40,354 bases of DNA from a virus. The DNA is taken from positions 1 to 40,354 of IMG/VR virus record IMGVR_UViG_3300045282_000200; one strand, given 5' to 3'. This document shows, in pieces, positions 31,811 through 40,328 of this stretch. The notes beneath the pieces were generated by a model. It did no database searches and was not told where the DNA came from. It saw only the letters and a program-made list of their open reading frames with translations. The stretch's first letter is position 1. The number at the start of each line of letters is the position of its first letter. A program made the position numbers and the translations under genes.

Positions 31811-31954
31811 CCCGCGCTGTTCCGCTTCGATGAGTTCTTCGATGAGCTGACTGCGGGTGATGTCACGTTCCGCGGCCCGGACCCTGAGCCAGCGGACGAG
31901 GTCGTTCCGCACCCAGACGGAGATCTGCCGCCTGGGTGCCGCGTCGTCTGTCAT
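31799..31954 (-). CDS. RHH regulator of the reverse-strand unit
   Basis: 51 residues on the minus strand. RRQISVWVRNDLVRWLRVRA, then AERDITRSQLIEELIEAEQR is a CopG-type ribbon-helix-helix: beta strand 9-16, helix 17-29, turn DITR, helix 35-44. Probably a dimeric repressor. It is the second gene of a two-gene reverse unit, 4 bases after the membrane gene, and its end overlaps the tail gene by 12 bases. Confidence 0.75.
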   Translation of the reverse strand: MTDDAAPRRQISVWVRNDLVRWLRVRAAERDITRSQLIEELIEAEQRGSDS

Positions 31955-31958
31955 CGGG

Positions 31959-32234
31959 TTAGTACCCGGTGCCGCTCTGGCTGACGGCTGCGGCGAGGCT
32001 GATCAGGAACGCGACGATGATGGCGGCGCCGACAGCGAACCACAGCCAGCCGAGCACGACAGCCCACGTTGCCAGTGCGGATGCACGGTAGCCTGCTCGC
32101 TTTGCCTGGCCCATGGACACGTGGCCCATGATGGCGCCGACGGGCGGCACGATCCAGGCGAGGACGAACGCCCAGATGTCGATGTTCTGGGCGTTGGCCC
32201 TGGGCCGCTGGCGGGGGAGTACCTGGCTGTTCAT
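31959..32234 (-). CDS. DUF4190-like membrane protein (moron candidate)
   Basis: 91 residues, minus strand, with AGGAGG at good distance from ATG 32234. Two hydrophobic segments: IWAFVLAWIVPPVGAIMGHV (20-39) and a second covering about 51-83. The motif GHVSMGQAKRAGYRASALA between them matches DUF4190. It is in the opposite direction to the tail operon and has its own promoter, so it is expected to be made in the lysogen. A membrane role in exclusion or host change is inference. Confidence 0.78.
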   Translation of the reverse strand: MNSQVLPRQRPRANAQNIDIWAFVLAWIVPPVGAIMGHVSMGQAKRAGYRASALATWAVVLGWLWFAVGAAIIVAFLISLAAAVSQSGTGY

Positions 32235-32258
32235 TAACTGCCTCCTGTTGTCAATACC

Positions 32259-32287
32259 AAAGTATTCGGCCTACTTAAGGATGTCAA
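32259..32287 (-). promoter_or_regulatory. Consensus-like promoter for the reverse unit
   Basis: On the minus strand, TTGACA (complement of 32282-32287), a 17-base spacer, then TACTTT (complement of 32259-32264). The match to a vegetative sigma promoter is strong. AATAC/GTATT arms at 32253-32266 overlap the -10 and could be an operator for the RHH protein. The -35 box covers the ATG of the plus-strand gene at 32287. Confidence 0.75.
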
Positions 32288-32616
32288 TGGCGGACCACAC
32301 GGTTGCCGCGGCGAAAATCATCGCCGCCGAGGCGCAGCGGCTTGCCGCCCGGTGGTCGGTGCAGGTGCCGCCGTCGATCCGGGTAACCGGCGGCGGCACC
32401 TCCGCCACCATCATCAGCCAGGTCGGCCCGTCGTATCCGAATGAGGTCGCCGGGGTCCGGCACCCGGTGTACGGGAACCGGCACAACTGGGTCCTCAACC
32501 AGTACCGGCCGTTCCTCGCACCGGCTGCGGATGCGAAGGCGGATGCGGCAGCCGCGGAGGTCGCGAAAGTGGTCGACGACTACGCCCACGCCGACGGATT
32601 CGCGGGTACCGGATGA
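32287..32616 (+). CDS. HK97 gp10-like tail completion protein
   Basis: 109 residues from ATG 32287 (ATG 32281 possible; AAGG lies 8 bases before 32287). ADHTVAAAKIIAAEAQRLAA, then RHPVYGNRHNWVLNQYRPFL and a C-terminal helix follow the gp10-like head-tail joining pattern. Its start overlaps the reverse promoter. Confidence 0.65.
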   Translation: MADHTVAAAKIIAAEAQRLAARWSVQVPPSIRVTGGGTSATIISQVGPSYPNEVAGVRHPVYGNRHNWVLNQYRPFLAPAADAKADAAAAEVAKVVDDYAHADGFAGTG

Positions 32617-32981
32617 AGATCGAATTTCAGGGCCGCACGTGGCAGGTCGACACGGATGAGATCGGCCTGCGGCAGGCGATGGTGATCACGTCCCGGCTCG
32701 GGTCATCGCTGACCGGGTGGGAGAAAACCCTGACCGATCCCGACAGCCCGCAGTGGCTGACCGCGGTGGAATGCCTGTACTGGCTGATGCTGGCGCAAGA
32801 CGGGCAGCAGGTCCCGATCGGCGAAGTCGATTTCCCGGTCCTGAAACTGGCGGAGGCGTTCGCTGACGCCGCGCTCGCCGAAGCGAAGCAAACCGCAGCC
32901 GAGCAGGAGCCGGACCCTACGAAGTCCGCCGCCAGCAACGGCGCGGCGGCGCCTCAGCCAGCAACACCGGTAACTGGCTGA
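32613..32981 (+). CDS. Tail assembly chaperone, short form
   Basis: 122 residues. MKIEFQGRTWQVDTDEIGLR, QWLTAVECLYWLMLAQDGQQ and a C-terminal Glu/Ala-rich part. Placed directly before the tape measure; these chaperones bind the tape measure protein during tail assembly. The long form is made by -1 frameshift near 32912. Confidence 0.75.
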   Translation: MKIEFQGRTWQVDTDEIGLRQAMVITSRLGSSLTGWEKTLTDPDSPQWLTAVECLYWLMLAQDGQQVPIGEVDFPVLKLAEAFADAALAEAKQTAAEQEPDPTKSAASNGAAAPQPATPVTG

Positions 32982-33172
32982 ACCGGTACCGGGACGAACC
33001 TGACCTGCGGGCGTTGCGGTACCGGTACCTGTTCGACCTTGCCCAGATCTGCCACTGTCCCCCGCCGGTCGTCGACGAGCTGAGGTTCCTCGACTTCGCG
33101 TTCCTCGCCGAAGGGCTGGAGAAGATGCGCGCCGACCAGCAGAAAGCCGAGGCCAGGAATGCCGCTCGTTAA
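32613..33172 (+). CDS. Tail assembly chaperone, -1 frameshift product
   Basis: In the -1 frame the sequence after 32918 reads YEVRRQQRRGGASASN, then WLNRYRDEPDLRALRYRYLF and FAFLAEGLEKMRADQQ to a stop at 33170-33172, a typical second chaperone domain without its own start. A slip at GGACCCT (32912-32918), where the CCT codon could re-pair as CCC, is the best candidate. The fused product would be about 186 residues. The stop overlaps the tape measure start by 14 bases. Confidence 0.7.
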
Positions 33173-34949
33173 GTCGGTGCTGGTGCGGCTCGGCGTGACC
33201 GGCGAAGACAAGGTCAAGACAAAGCTCGACGAGTTGCGTGCCAAAGCAGACGCCCTCGGGCATATGGACCCGAAGATCAAAATTGATCTCGAGATCGCCC
33301 GGGCTGAGCTGAACCTGAAGATTTTGCGGGAGGAGATCACCGCAGAAGACGCAGCGAAGATGAAGCTGCAACTGGACACGTCTGAGGGGGTGGCGAAACT
33401 CGCGGCGCTGCAGGCCATGAAAGACCATCTCGACGACCCCATCGACATCAAGATCAAGACCGATAAGCGGTTCAACTTCGCCGGCGCCGGTGGCGGCTTC
33501 TTCGGCACCATCACCAAGGGGCTCGAGTCGATCCTGAACCTCGGCCCCGCCGCCATCCCCGTCCTCGCCGGTATCGCCGGCATCATCCTCGTCATGATCC
33601 AGTACATCGGCGCGCTTATCACCGAGCTGGCGGCCGCGGGGATCGGTATCGCCGCGTTCGGTGTCCTCGCGATCCCGACGTTCATGAAAATCTTTGCCGG
33701 CATCCAGGCTGTGTCCGGCGCGGCCGATAAGGTCGCGAAGGCGGCGGCGTGGAAAGCGATCCCGGCTGCGATCCGTCCCGCTGTCCAGGCTGGCCTGGAC
33801 CTGAAGGGGACGTTCGACAAGCTTGTCCTGGCGATGCGGCCGCAGGCTGTCCGCATCTTCGGCGATGCCCTGAAAATCGTGTCTGACGCGCTGCCGCTGC
33901 TGCTGCCCATCGCCCATTCGGTGGGGAAGGCCATCGACGGGTTGCTGCGAGGGTTCGACGGGTTCGTCAAGTCGGCCGGGTTCAAGGCGTTCATGTCGCA
34001 GATGGATGCACTCGCCGGGCCCGCGGTCAAAGCGATCGGCGTCGGGCTCGGGGAGGTCGCGACAGCGCTGGGTGACCTCATCCAGGCGGGCACGAACCCG
34101 GAAGGTCTGCAGATGCTGGCGGCCACGTTCAAGATCCTCGCCGGCACCATCCGCGGTATCGCGAACGCTATCCGGATCGGGCAGAACGCCTTTTACGCGT
34201 TCATGGGTTTCATCACCGGCCCGTTCGCCTCCGTTGTCATCGGCACGGCGAAACGGGTCGCGGACGCGTTCCTCACCATGATCTCGACGGTCGCCCGGAT
34301 CGGCAGCCATGTGCCGGGGTTCGGGTGGCTGAAAGGCATCGCCGACTCCGCTGACCGCGCGAAAATACGGGTCGATAACTCGCTCGAAGGGATGCTTGCG
34401 AAGGCGAAAGCGGTCAACGCGAGCATCAACAGCCTGCAGACGGTGTTCAAGCTGCAGGGCAACATCACTGACCTGCAGAACAAGATCGCGGCAGCGAAGG
34501 CGTCGCTGAGAACGGTTCCCAAGTCGCAGCAGACAAGAATCCGGGCCGACATCAGTCAGGCGCAGCAGCAGATCGCGGCGATCCGGGTCGCTTTGATGGC
34601 GCTGAATGGTCTTACCGCTACCACGTACGTGAACACGATCAGCATCGGCGGCGGGAACCGGATCCGCGGTTACGCGTCCGGTGGTCCCGTCACTGCAGCT
34701 GCGACGGGTGGTCTCCGGTCTGGGCTGATCAAGGTCGGTGAGCTCGGCCCCGAACTCATCAGCGTTCCCGTCGGATCGTACGTGCACACCGCATCTGAGT
34801 CGCGGACCATGACGGCGGCCGCCGGCGGCGGCGGCGACTTCATCATCAACAACCTGTACGTCACGACGCCCGACGGTCCCAGCCTCGTCCGGTCGCTGCA
34901 GGACTACGCGAAACGGAACGGCCCGATCAAGCTGAGAGTCAGGAGCTGA
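33159..34949 (+). CDS. Tape measure protein
   Basis: 596 residues. N-terminal charged helices (VTGEDKVKTKLDELRAKADA), a hydrophobic centre with several membrane-like stretches (IPVLAGIAGIILVMIQYIGA), long helical repeats, and the family's C-terminal block YASGGPVTAAATGGLRSGLI / VGELGPELISVPVGSYV. Short for this family. At about 1.5 angstrom per residue it predicts a tail near 90 nm. Confidence 0.9.
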   Translation: MPLVKSVLVRLGVTGEDKVKTKLDELRAKADALGHMDPKIKIDLEIARAELNLKILREEITAEDAAKMKLQLDTSEGVAKLAALQAMKDHLDDPIDIKIKTDKRFNFAGAGGGFFGTITKGLESILNLGPAAIPVLAGIAGIILVMIQYIGALITELAAAGIGIAAFGVLAIPTFMKIFAGIQAVSGAADKVAKAAAWKAIPAAIRPAVQAGLDLKGTFDKLVLAMRPQAVRIFGDALKIVSDALPLLLPIAHSVGKAIDGLLRGFDGFVKSAGFKAFMSQMDALAGPAVKAIGVGLGEVATALGDLIQAGTNPEGLQMLAATFKILAGTIRGIANAIRIGQNAFYAFMGFITGPFASVVIGTAKRVADAFLTMISTVARIGSHVPGFGWLKGIADSADRAKIRVDNSLEGMLAKAKAVNASINSLQTVFKLQGNITDLQNKIAAAKASLRTVPKSQQTRIRADISQAQQQIAAIRVALMALNGLTATTYVNTISIGGGNRIRGYASGGPVTAAATGGLRSGLIKVGELGPELISVPVGSYVHTASESRTMTAAAGGGGDFIINNLYVTTPDGPSLVRSLQDYAKRNGPIKLRVRS

Positions 34950-34952
34950 CCT

Positions 34953-35357
34953 GTGCCTGATGTTGACATTGCGATCACGGCCGGTTCCGGGACCCCCGTC
35001 CGGGCGTTCCAGAAAGTGTCTGGCGACTATGACCAGTATGTTCGCGAAGCCGGGGCGACCGCGAAAGGGACCCTGTCCAATATTCCGTGGCTGGTGACGA
35101 CGACGGGGCTCACTACTGTCATCGCGGCGGACGTGACCCGGGTCGGGCTGGTTCTGGTCAGCGCGGCGACGGGGACCGTGTACCTGCGGTTCGACGCGAC
35201 CGTCCCGACGCCTCTGGCGACGCCGCCGTTGTATGACTGGTACCTGCAGCCTGGCGACCGGTATGAGGTGCCGATGGCTTTCGACTCGCTGGCGGTGTCG
35301 ATGATCGGGACGACAGCGGGCGGTTATATTCTCGCCGCGTCGGGGGTGTGCGCCTGA
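34953..35357 (+). CDS. 134-residue tail-tip accessory protein
   Basis: From GTG 34953. MPDVDIAITAGSGTPVRAFQ, Thr and Val-rich strands, and a Gly/Tyr region before the end. Beta-rich, suited to a tail tip component. The stop overlaps the next start by 1 base (TGATG). Confidence 0.5.
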   Translation: MPDVDIAITAGSGTPVRAFQKVSGDYDQYVREAGATAKGTLSNIPWLVTTTGLTTVIAADVTRVGLVLVSAATGTVYLRFDATVPTPLATPPLYDWYLQPGDRYEVPMAFDSLAVSMIGTTAGGYILAASGVCA

Positions 35358-37105
35358 TGCCTGTATCGCCGGCGGGGGTGGCGCAGGTCCCGAACTACTG
35401 GACGGTGTTCGGCCATTCCTATTTTCAGCACACCTTCGGCACGAGGACGCAGGCGGGCCGTGCTGACGCCTTGTTCCGTAATTTGCTGAACGTTGACCAC
35501 ACGTCGTTCGCGAACCTCGCGATCACCGGTTCGACGCTGACGCATCAGGGTGCTGCGCAAGGCGGGTACGCCCGCCTGCTGCAGAACGTGACCGGGTTCG
35601 AGCTCGGCACCAACGCCGGCCTCGGCCCGTACGTGGCGGGCGGCGGATCGTATCTGCTGACGTGGGGTATCAACGATCTCGGGTTCAACGGCAACACCGC
35701 CCAGTTCAACTCCGCCTACATTCAGGCCCTGCGGATGGCTATCAGCCGGTGCCGCATGTCAGTTCTCCGCGACGACGACTACGCGGGGGGTGCCGGGACC
35801 GGTGTCATCACGTACGGGGCCGGGTTCACGATCACGTTCTTCAACTCGGAGATCGCATCAGGGAACACCCTCCACACATGTAACACGACTGGTGCGAACG
35901 CCACTGTCACCATCACCCTCCCGACGGATTACAACGGGGAGGTGGTGGCGCTTTCGTTTATCTGCAACGGCGGCGTCAACGGCGGAGTCGTCACGTTCTC
36001 CGGCACCGCGGGCGTGACCGGCACCCTGTCACTGTCGAACATCATGCCTGCCACCTCCCTGTCAACATCGCCAGTCATACAGCGGATCAAGAACCTCACC
36101 TCCGCTAATGCGGGGCAGACGATCATCATCACCGTCACGTCGCTGGACGCCGGGCCGGGTGTCGTCTTGTTCGACGGGTACTGGCTTGAGGCGAAAAACC
36201 CGCCGCCGGTCCTGGTGTGCAACACTGCGCGGCTCCTCACCGCCGGGTATGCCGGGTACCTGACCGGTATCGGTGACGCTGACGTGAACACGTTCAACGC
36301 GCTCCTGCCTGCCCTGGTGGCTGAGTTTGACGGCATGGTCCAGATCGTCGACATCGACTCGGCGCTGAACAAGGACACCAACAAGTTCGCGTTCGACGGG
36401 CTGCACCCGAACGAGCTGGGCGCGGCTGCGATGTCGGATGCGATCCTGGCGGCGGTGCGGCGCCTGCCGGCGAATCAGTGGGGTGTCGCCGCATCGATCC
36501 AGCCGCCCGCGCCTCGCTCCGCTGCCGTGGTGCTGCCTGTCATCAACGGCCTGTGGTACACGTCGCAGTCCGACGGCGGACCTAACGGCACCGCGTACAC
36601 GTCCGTGGCAGGGGATGTGTGGGCGATCCCGTTCGAGGTAACATCCGGGTTCTCCCGGTGGGTGCAATGGGATGTTGAGCTCATCACGTCGACCGTGGCG
36701 ACGACGGTCCTGATGTGCATTTATGATGACCGCCGGTACCTGGGGTATCCGCAGCAGCTGTATCAGCAGCCCGCGAACGTCGCAGGCACGCCGTTGTCGC
36801 TGGCGACCGGTGCGGGCGCGAAACTATCCAGTACGACCCCGGCAACGAACGGGTACCTCAACATCGCTCCCGACCCGGGTTTGTACTGGCTGGCCCTGAA
36901 AATCATTACCGCGGGGACGACAACGTTCCGCACCATCAAAGGACCGTCGCTGTTCCTGCCGAACATGACCGGCGCCGGTCTCGGCGGTGTCGCGCCGTGC
37001 GGGTTCAAGCTGACCGGGCAGGGTGCCACCGCGCTGCCGGGGTCGTTCCCTGCTGGCGGGGTGGCGTCTGATAACGCGGTGATGATCGGCCTGCTGACCG
37101 GGTGA
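35357..37105 (+). CDS. SGNH/GDSL hydrolase-type tail protein
   Basis: 582 residues. Block I VFGHSYF (Ser21), block III WGINDLG (Gly104, Asn106, Asp107), block V FDGLHPNELG (Asp347, His350) make the Ser-Asp-His triad of an SGNH esterase. Between blocks III and V, about residues 150-285 form a beta-rich insert (NTTGANATVTITLPTDYNGE) that looks carbohydrate binding. The last 200 residues are another beta domain. Likely removes acetyl or acyl groups from a host surface polymer during adsorption. Confidence 0.8.
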   Translation: MPVSPAGVAQVPNYWTVFGHSYFQHTFGTRTQAGRADALFRNLLNVDHTSFANLAITGSTLTHQGAAQGGYARLLQNVTGFELGTNAGLGPYVAGGGSYLLTWGINDLGFNGNTAQFNSAYIQALRMAISRCRMSVLRDDDYAGGAGTGVITYGAGFTITFFNSEIASGNTLHTCNTTGANATVTITLPTDYNGEVVALSFICNGGVNGGVVTFSGTAGVTGTLSLSNIMPATSLSTSPVIQRIKNLTSANAGQTIIITVTSLDAGPGVVLFDGYWLEAKNPPPVLVCNTARLLTAGYAGYLTGIGDADVNTFNALLPALVAEFDGMVQIVDIDSALNKDTNKFAFDGLHPNELGAAAMSDAILAAVRRLPANQWGVAASIQPPAPRSAAVVLPVINGLWYTSQSDGGPNGTAYTSVAGDVWAIPFEVTSGFSRWVQWDVELITSTVATTVLMCIYDDRRYLGYPQQLYQQPANVAGTPLSLATGAGAKLSSTTPATNGYLNIAPDPGLYWLALKIITAGTTTFRTIKGPSLFLPNMTGAGLGGVAPCGFKLTGQGATALPGSFPAGGVASDNAVMIGLLTG

Positions 37106-37109
37106 CCTG

Positions 37110-39206
37110 ATGCCGATCCTGCTGATCCCCACCGGTCTTACATCGGTCCCCGCCGCTGCGGCGTTCCCCGTCGTCACTATCGAGGCGATGTTCACCGGGT
37201 CGGCGTGGACGGACGTGTCCTCGTTTTACGACTCGAGCGGCGGCGGCCAGATCACGATCACCCGCGGTTCGAACCGCGTCGAATCACCGGTCATCCGCTA
37301 CGACGCCGGAACGTGCTCGATTCCGTTGCTGAACACGGACCGCCGGTTCGACCCCGCGAACCTCGCCGGCCCCTACGTCACCGGCGCGTCGAGCTCGACG
37401 TTGCAGTGGCTGGCTGACGGGGCGAATACGCACACCATGTTCGGGTCCGACGCTGCGACGACGCGGACGTTCTTCGACAACAGCCGCGGGTTCCTGATGG
37501 GCGGCAACCCCGCGGTCAGCCCGGTTCAGGACGGCCTCGCCGCGAACCCGGTCCTGAACTACAAGTCGTATGTCCAGTTCCAGGCCGACATTGCTGGCAG
37601 CGTTATTAACACCGGCATCTTCCACTGGCTGCTGTATGACCCGGAATCGTGGTCGTTCACCCCGCTCGCCGAGCAGCAGGACCCGTGGACGGCGATGACG
37701 AGTTTCTGCACATTGGCCCATGCTCACGGGTTCCAGGTCATCCTCACCCCGGGCCGGGACCTCGGCAACACGGCGACAGCGCGGCCGAAAAACCCGGGCG
37801 AAACCCTCGACGACTGGTACATCCGCACCGGCATCGCGACCACCGCCGCAGCCGTCGGGGACGTGTTCGAGGTGCAGGACCAGGCCAACACCCTGAACCT
37901 GACTGAGTTCACGTCGTTTTTTACCCGCGCCTATAACCAGGCCAAAGCCTCCAACGCGGCCACCCCGGTATGGTGCGGCATCTCCACGAACTACGGCACG
38001 CCGCAGCAGATGTTCAACGCGTGCGTGACGGTGCCGCAGGCGCAGGGATTCTGGCTCAACATGATCGGCGACATCCCCGACAGCCTGTCATTCCTCCGCA
38101 AAGCCGTCGCCCTGTCAACCGGTGCGCCGCGGGCCACCCAGGTGCAGCCGATGGTTCCCATCCGAGTGTCGGCAACGTTCGCGTCGGTGACGTACCGGTT
38201 GTTCAACGGCACCGCCGACTCATGGACCCTCACATATTCGCCGCCGTCAGACGCCGACGTCACCGTCGCGTGCACCGACGGGTTCAAGATCCTCGCCGCC
38301 CAGGCGAGACAAGCCAACAAGACATTCGCCGGCGGCGGTGAGACCACCGGTGCCCGCGTCACCCGGATCCTGAACGACTGCAACTGGCCCTCCGCGAAAC
38401 GGACCATCGGGACCGGGATCGCGACCCTGCAGCCCACCCTCCTCGGCGGCGCGCCCGTCCCCGGCACCCCCGCCGCCGTCGCCGCCGCCGGCGGTGCCAC
38501 GACCGTCAACCTCCAGTCCGCGATCTCTACATCGGCGCCCCTCGACGAACTCCAGCTCGCCGCCGACACCGAGATGGGCGAACTTTACGTCAACGGAAAC
38601 GGGTTCCTTGTTTTCCGGGGCCGGAACGCCTTGTTCACCGATACCCGGTCGAACACCAGCCAGGCACAGTTCGGCGACGACCCCGCCATCCCCACCGCTG
38701 AACTGCCGTACGCCACCGTCAACGTCGCCTACGACGACGTGACGCTGTGGAACGGCGCAGCCATCGCGAACCAGGGATCCGGCGTCCAGAACGCAGCCGA
38801 CGCCGGATCGCAGGCCATATACACCCCCCACGTGTACGACTCGGAGAACCTGTTCGCCGACTCCGATTTCCAGGCCCTCTCCTACGCCCAGTACATCGTG
38901 CTGACGAGCGCACTCCCGGAGTTGCGGTTCACGGACATGGCTGTTGACCCCCGCGCCCAGCCGACGGATTTGTTCCCGCAGGTGCTGGGCCGGGAAATCG
39001 GGGACCGGATCACGATCACCCGGCGCCCGCCCGGCGGCGGCGCACCCAACACCCGCGACGCGTTCATCCGCGGCATCGCGCACACCATCACTGACTCGTC
39101 GTGGCTGACGACCTGGACCCTCGAAGATGCCACGTCGCTGCCCGATCCGTTCATCCTGGACGACCCCGCCCGCGGCGTCCTCGACAACAGCCCGATCGGA
39201 TTCTGA
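37110..39206 (+). CDS. Tail tip protein with inserted barrel-like domain
   Basis: 698 residues. Residues 1-90 and 343-698 read as one minor tail protein: SIPLLNTDRRFDPANLAGPY joins to MVPIRVSATFASVTYRLFNG. Residues 91-342 interrupt it and resemble a glycoside-hydrolase-like alpha/beta barrel (LLYDPESWSFTPLAEQQDPW, FCTLAHAHGFQVILTPGRDL, QGFWLNMIGD). The C-terminal part has FLVFRGRNALF and DRITITRRPPGGG. A tail or baseplate protein carrying a sugar-degrading insert is the best reading. Confidence 0.7.
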   Translation: MPILLIPTGLTSVPAAAAFPVVTIEAMFTGSAWTDVSSFYDSSGGGQITITRGSNRVESPVIRYDAGTCSIPLLNTDRRFDPANLAGPYVTGASSSTLQWLADGANTHTMFGSDAATTRTFFDNSRGFLMGGNPAVSPVQDGLAANPVLNYKSYVQFQADIAGSVINTGIFHWLLYDPESWSFTPLAEQQDPWTAMTSFCTLAHAHGFQVILTPGRDLGNTATARPKNPGETLDDWYIRTGIATTAAAVGDVFEVQDQANTLNLTEFTSFFTRAYNQAKASNAATPVWCGISTNYGTPQQMFNACVTVPQAQGFWLNMIGDIPDSLSFLRKAVALSTGAPRATQVQPMVPIRVSATFASVTYRLFNGTADSWTLTYSPPSDADVTVACTDGFKILAAQARQANKTFAGGGETTGARVTRILNDCNWPSAKRTIGTGIATLQPTLLGGAPVPGTPAAVAAAGGATTVNLQSAISTSAPLDELQLAADTEMGELYVNGNGFLVFRGRNALFTDTRSNTSQAQFGDDPAIPTAELPYATVNVAYDDVTLWNGAAIANQGSGVQNAADAGSQAIYTPHVYDSENLFADSDFQALSYAQYIVLTSALPELRFTDMAVDPRAQPTDLFPQVLGREIGDRITITRRPPGGGAPNTRDAFIRGIAHTITDSSWLTTWTLEDATSLPDPFILDDPARGVLDNSPIGF

Positions 39207-39215
39207 GGAGCCGCC

Positions 39216-39731
39216 GTGACACTGAAAGTGTTCGCCGTCGGCGACATCCTCGCCGCCGCTGACGTCAACGAATACCTGGTGAACACCAAATACGCCGAGA
39301 AACTCGGTGCCGGGACGACCCGGGTCAGCACCACCACCCTGGCTGTCGACCCGGACCTGTCGCTGCACCTTGACGCCAACAAGACGTACTGGATCGAGAT
39401 GCTCGCCCCGGTCACGTCACCGGCGGCCGCCGGGTTCAAATGGTCGTTCAACGTCCCCGCCGGGGCTGTGTTCACCGGGTACGCGAACTATGCCCTCGAC
39501 TCCACCGGCGGATCGTATTACGTGTACTCGTCGGGGAACCGGTTCATCACCGCGAACATCAGTAACAGCAGCAGCGGCGGCGGCACGGATGATCTTGTGC
39601 AGATCCGCGGCACTCTGGACACTGCGGGGACGGCGTCGAATTTTTCGTTCCTGTGGGCGCAGAACGTGTCGAACGGCGGGAACACGATTGTCCGGTCGGG
39701 GTCGTTCATGCTGGCCCGCCGCGTCTCCTAA
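39216..39731 (+). CDS. 171-residue tail fiber-like protein
   Basis: From GTG 39216. LKVFAVGDILAAADVNEYLV is the start seen in many actinophage tail-end proteins. The rest is a beta-rich Thr/Ser/Gly jelly-roll (WIEMLAPVTSPAAAGFKWSF). Probably surface-binding. Confidence 0.65.
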   Translation: MTLKVFAVGDILAAADVNEYLVNTKYAEKLGAGTTRVSTTTLAVDPDLSLHLDANKTYWIEMLAPVTSPAAAGFKWSFNVPAGAVFTGYANYALDSTGGSYYVYSSGNRFITANISNSSSGGGTDDLVQIRGTLDTAGTASNFSFLWAQNVSNGGNTIVRSGSFMLARRVS

Positions 39732-39747
39732 AAGGGGATGAGAATGA

Positions 39748-40152
39748 ATGAAGGCCTACTACACGGGCGGGTACACGGTGTCGGAGAACGGGTCAGCGTT
39801 TGACCGTGGCGTAGCCGCCGGCGAGATCGCTGCCCGCCTCGCCAACCACGACGCCCACTTCGCGGCCATCAACGGATCCATTGACCGGTCCGCGTCCGAG
39901 CTCCGTGACCTGCGGCTGGCGGTGCAGCGGCTGACCGACGCCACCACCGGCGCCGCCGAGGCGGCCAGGGCGACCGCTCAGGCGCTGAAAGAGTCTGACG
40001 AGACACGGCGGGTCGCGTTGCAGGACGCGGCGACGCAGGCCCGGTCTTCGTCCGAGTCGCGGTGGCAGCCTCTGAACAGGTTCAGCCTCATCATCAGCGG
40101 CGTCGTCGGCATCGTCGGCATCACCGCGTTCATCTTGTCCATCGTCCACTAG
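39748..40152 (+). CDS. Coiled-coil protein with C-terminal membrane helix
   Basis: 134 residues. Acidic N-terminus, heptad region (AVQRLTDATTGAAEAARATA), then SLIISGVVGIVGITAFILSIV at the end as a tail anchor. ATG 39748 is preceded by AAAGGGG. Layout resembles XhlA-type lysis accessory proteins, but family membership is not certain. Confidence 0.6.
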   Translation: MKAYYTGGYTVSENGSAFDRGVAAGEIAARLANHDAHFAAINGSIDRSASELRDLRLAVQRLTDATTGAAEAARATAQALKESDETRRVALQDAATQARSSSESRWQPLNRFSLIISGVVGIVGITAFILSIVH

Positions 40153-40162
40153 GGAGGCGACC

Positions 40163-40327
40163 ATGTTCGGAATCGCAGCGATCGTCGCGTTCGCTATCGC
40201 CTTGATCTTGCAGCTTGCGTCGGTGTCGAAGGGCGTGTTCCTGACGGTGACGACGTTCGCGCTGATCGGCCTGTTGTGCCTGGCGGTGCACCTGTCAGTA
40301 TCATGGGGACACCGCTCCGGAACCTGA
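40163..40327 (+). CDS. 54-residue two-helix membrane protein, holin-like
   Basis: MFGIAAIVAFAIALILQLAS and TVTTFALIGLLCLAVHLSV are two membrane segments with a short basic loop. AGGGAGGCG ribosome site. Small membrane proteins at the end of a tail operon, after an XhlA-like gene, are often holins. A second lysis-related membrane protein besides the one at 12437. Confidence 0.6.
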   Translation: MFGIAAIVAFAIALILQLASVSKGVFLTVTTFALIGLLCLAVHLSVSWGHRSGT

Positions 40328-40328
40328 C

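Noticed and set aside
31857-32237. 126-residue plus-strand frame in the reverse unit
   Set aside because: It is the complement of the DUF4190-like gene, which has the promoter, ribosome site and membrane helices.
32703-34787. 694-residue minus-strand open frame
   Set aside because: It lies opposite the tape measure and chaperone genes, is Arg/Asp-rich without domains, and its length follows from high GC content.
37110-39206. Two separate genes instead of one 698-residue protein
   Set aside because: There is no stop, start or frame change between the parts; the barrel-like part is in frame on both sides.
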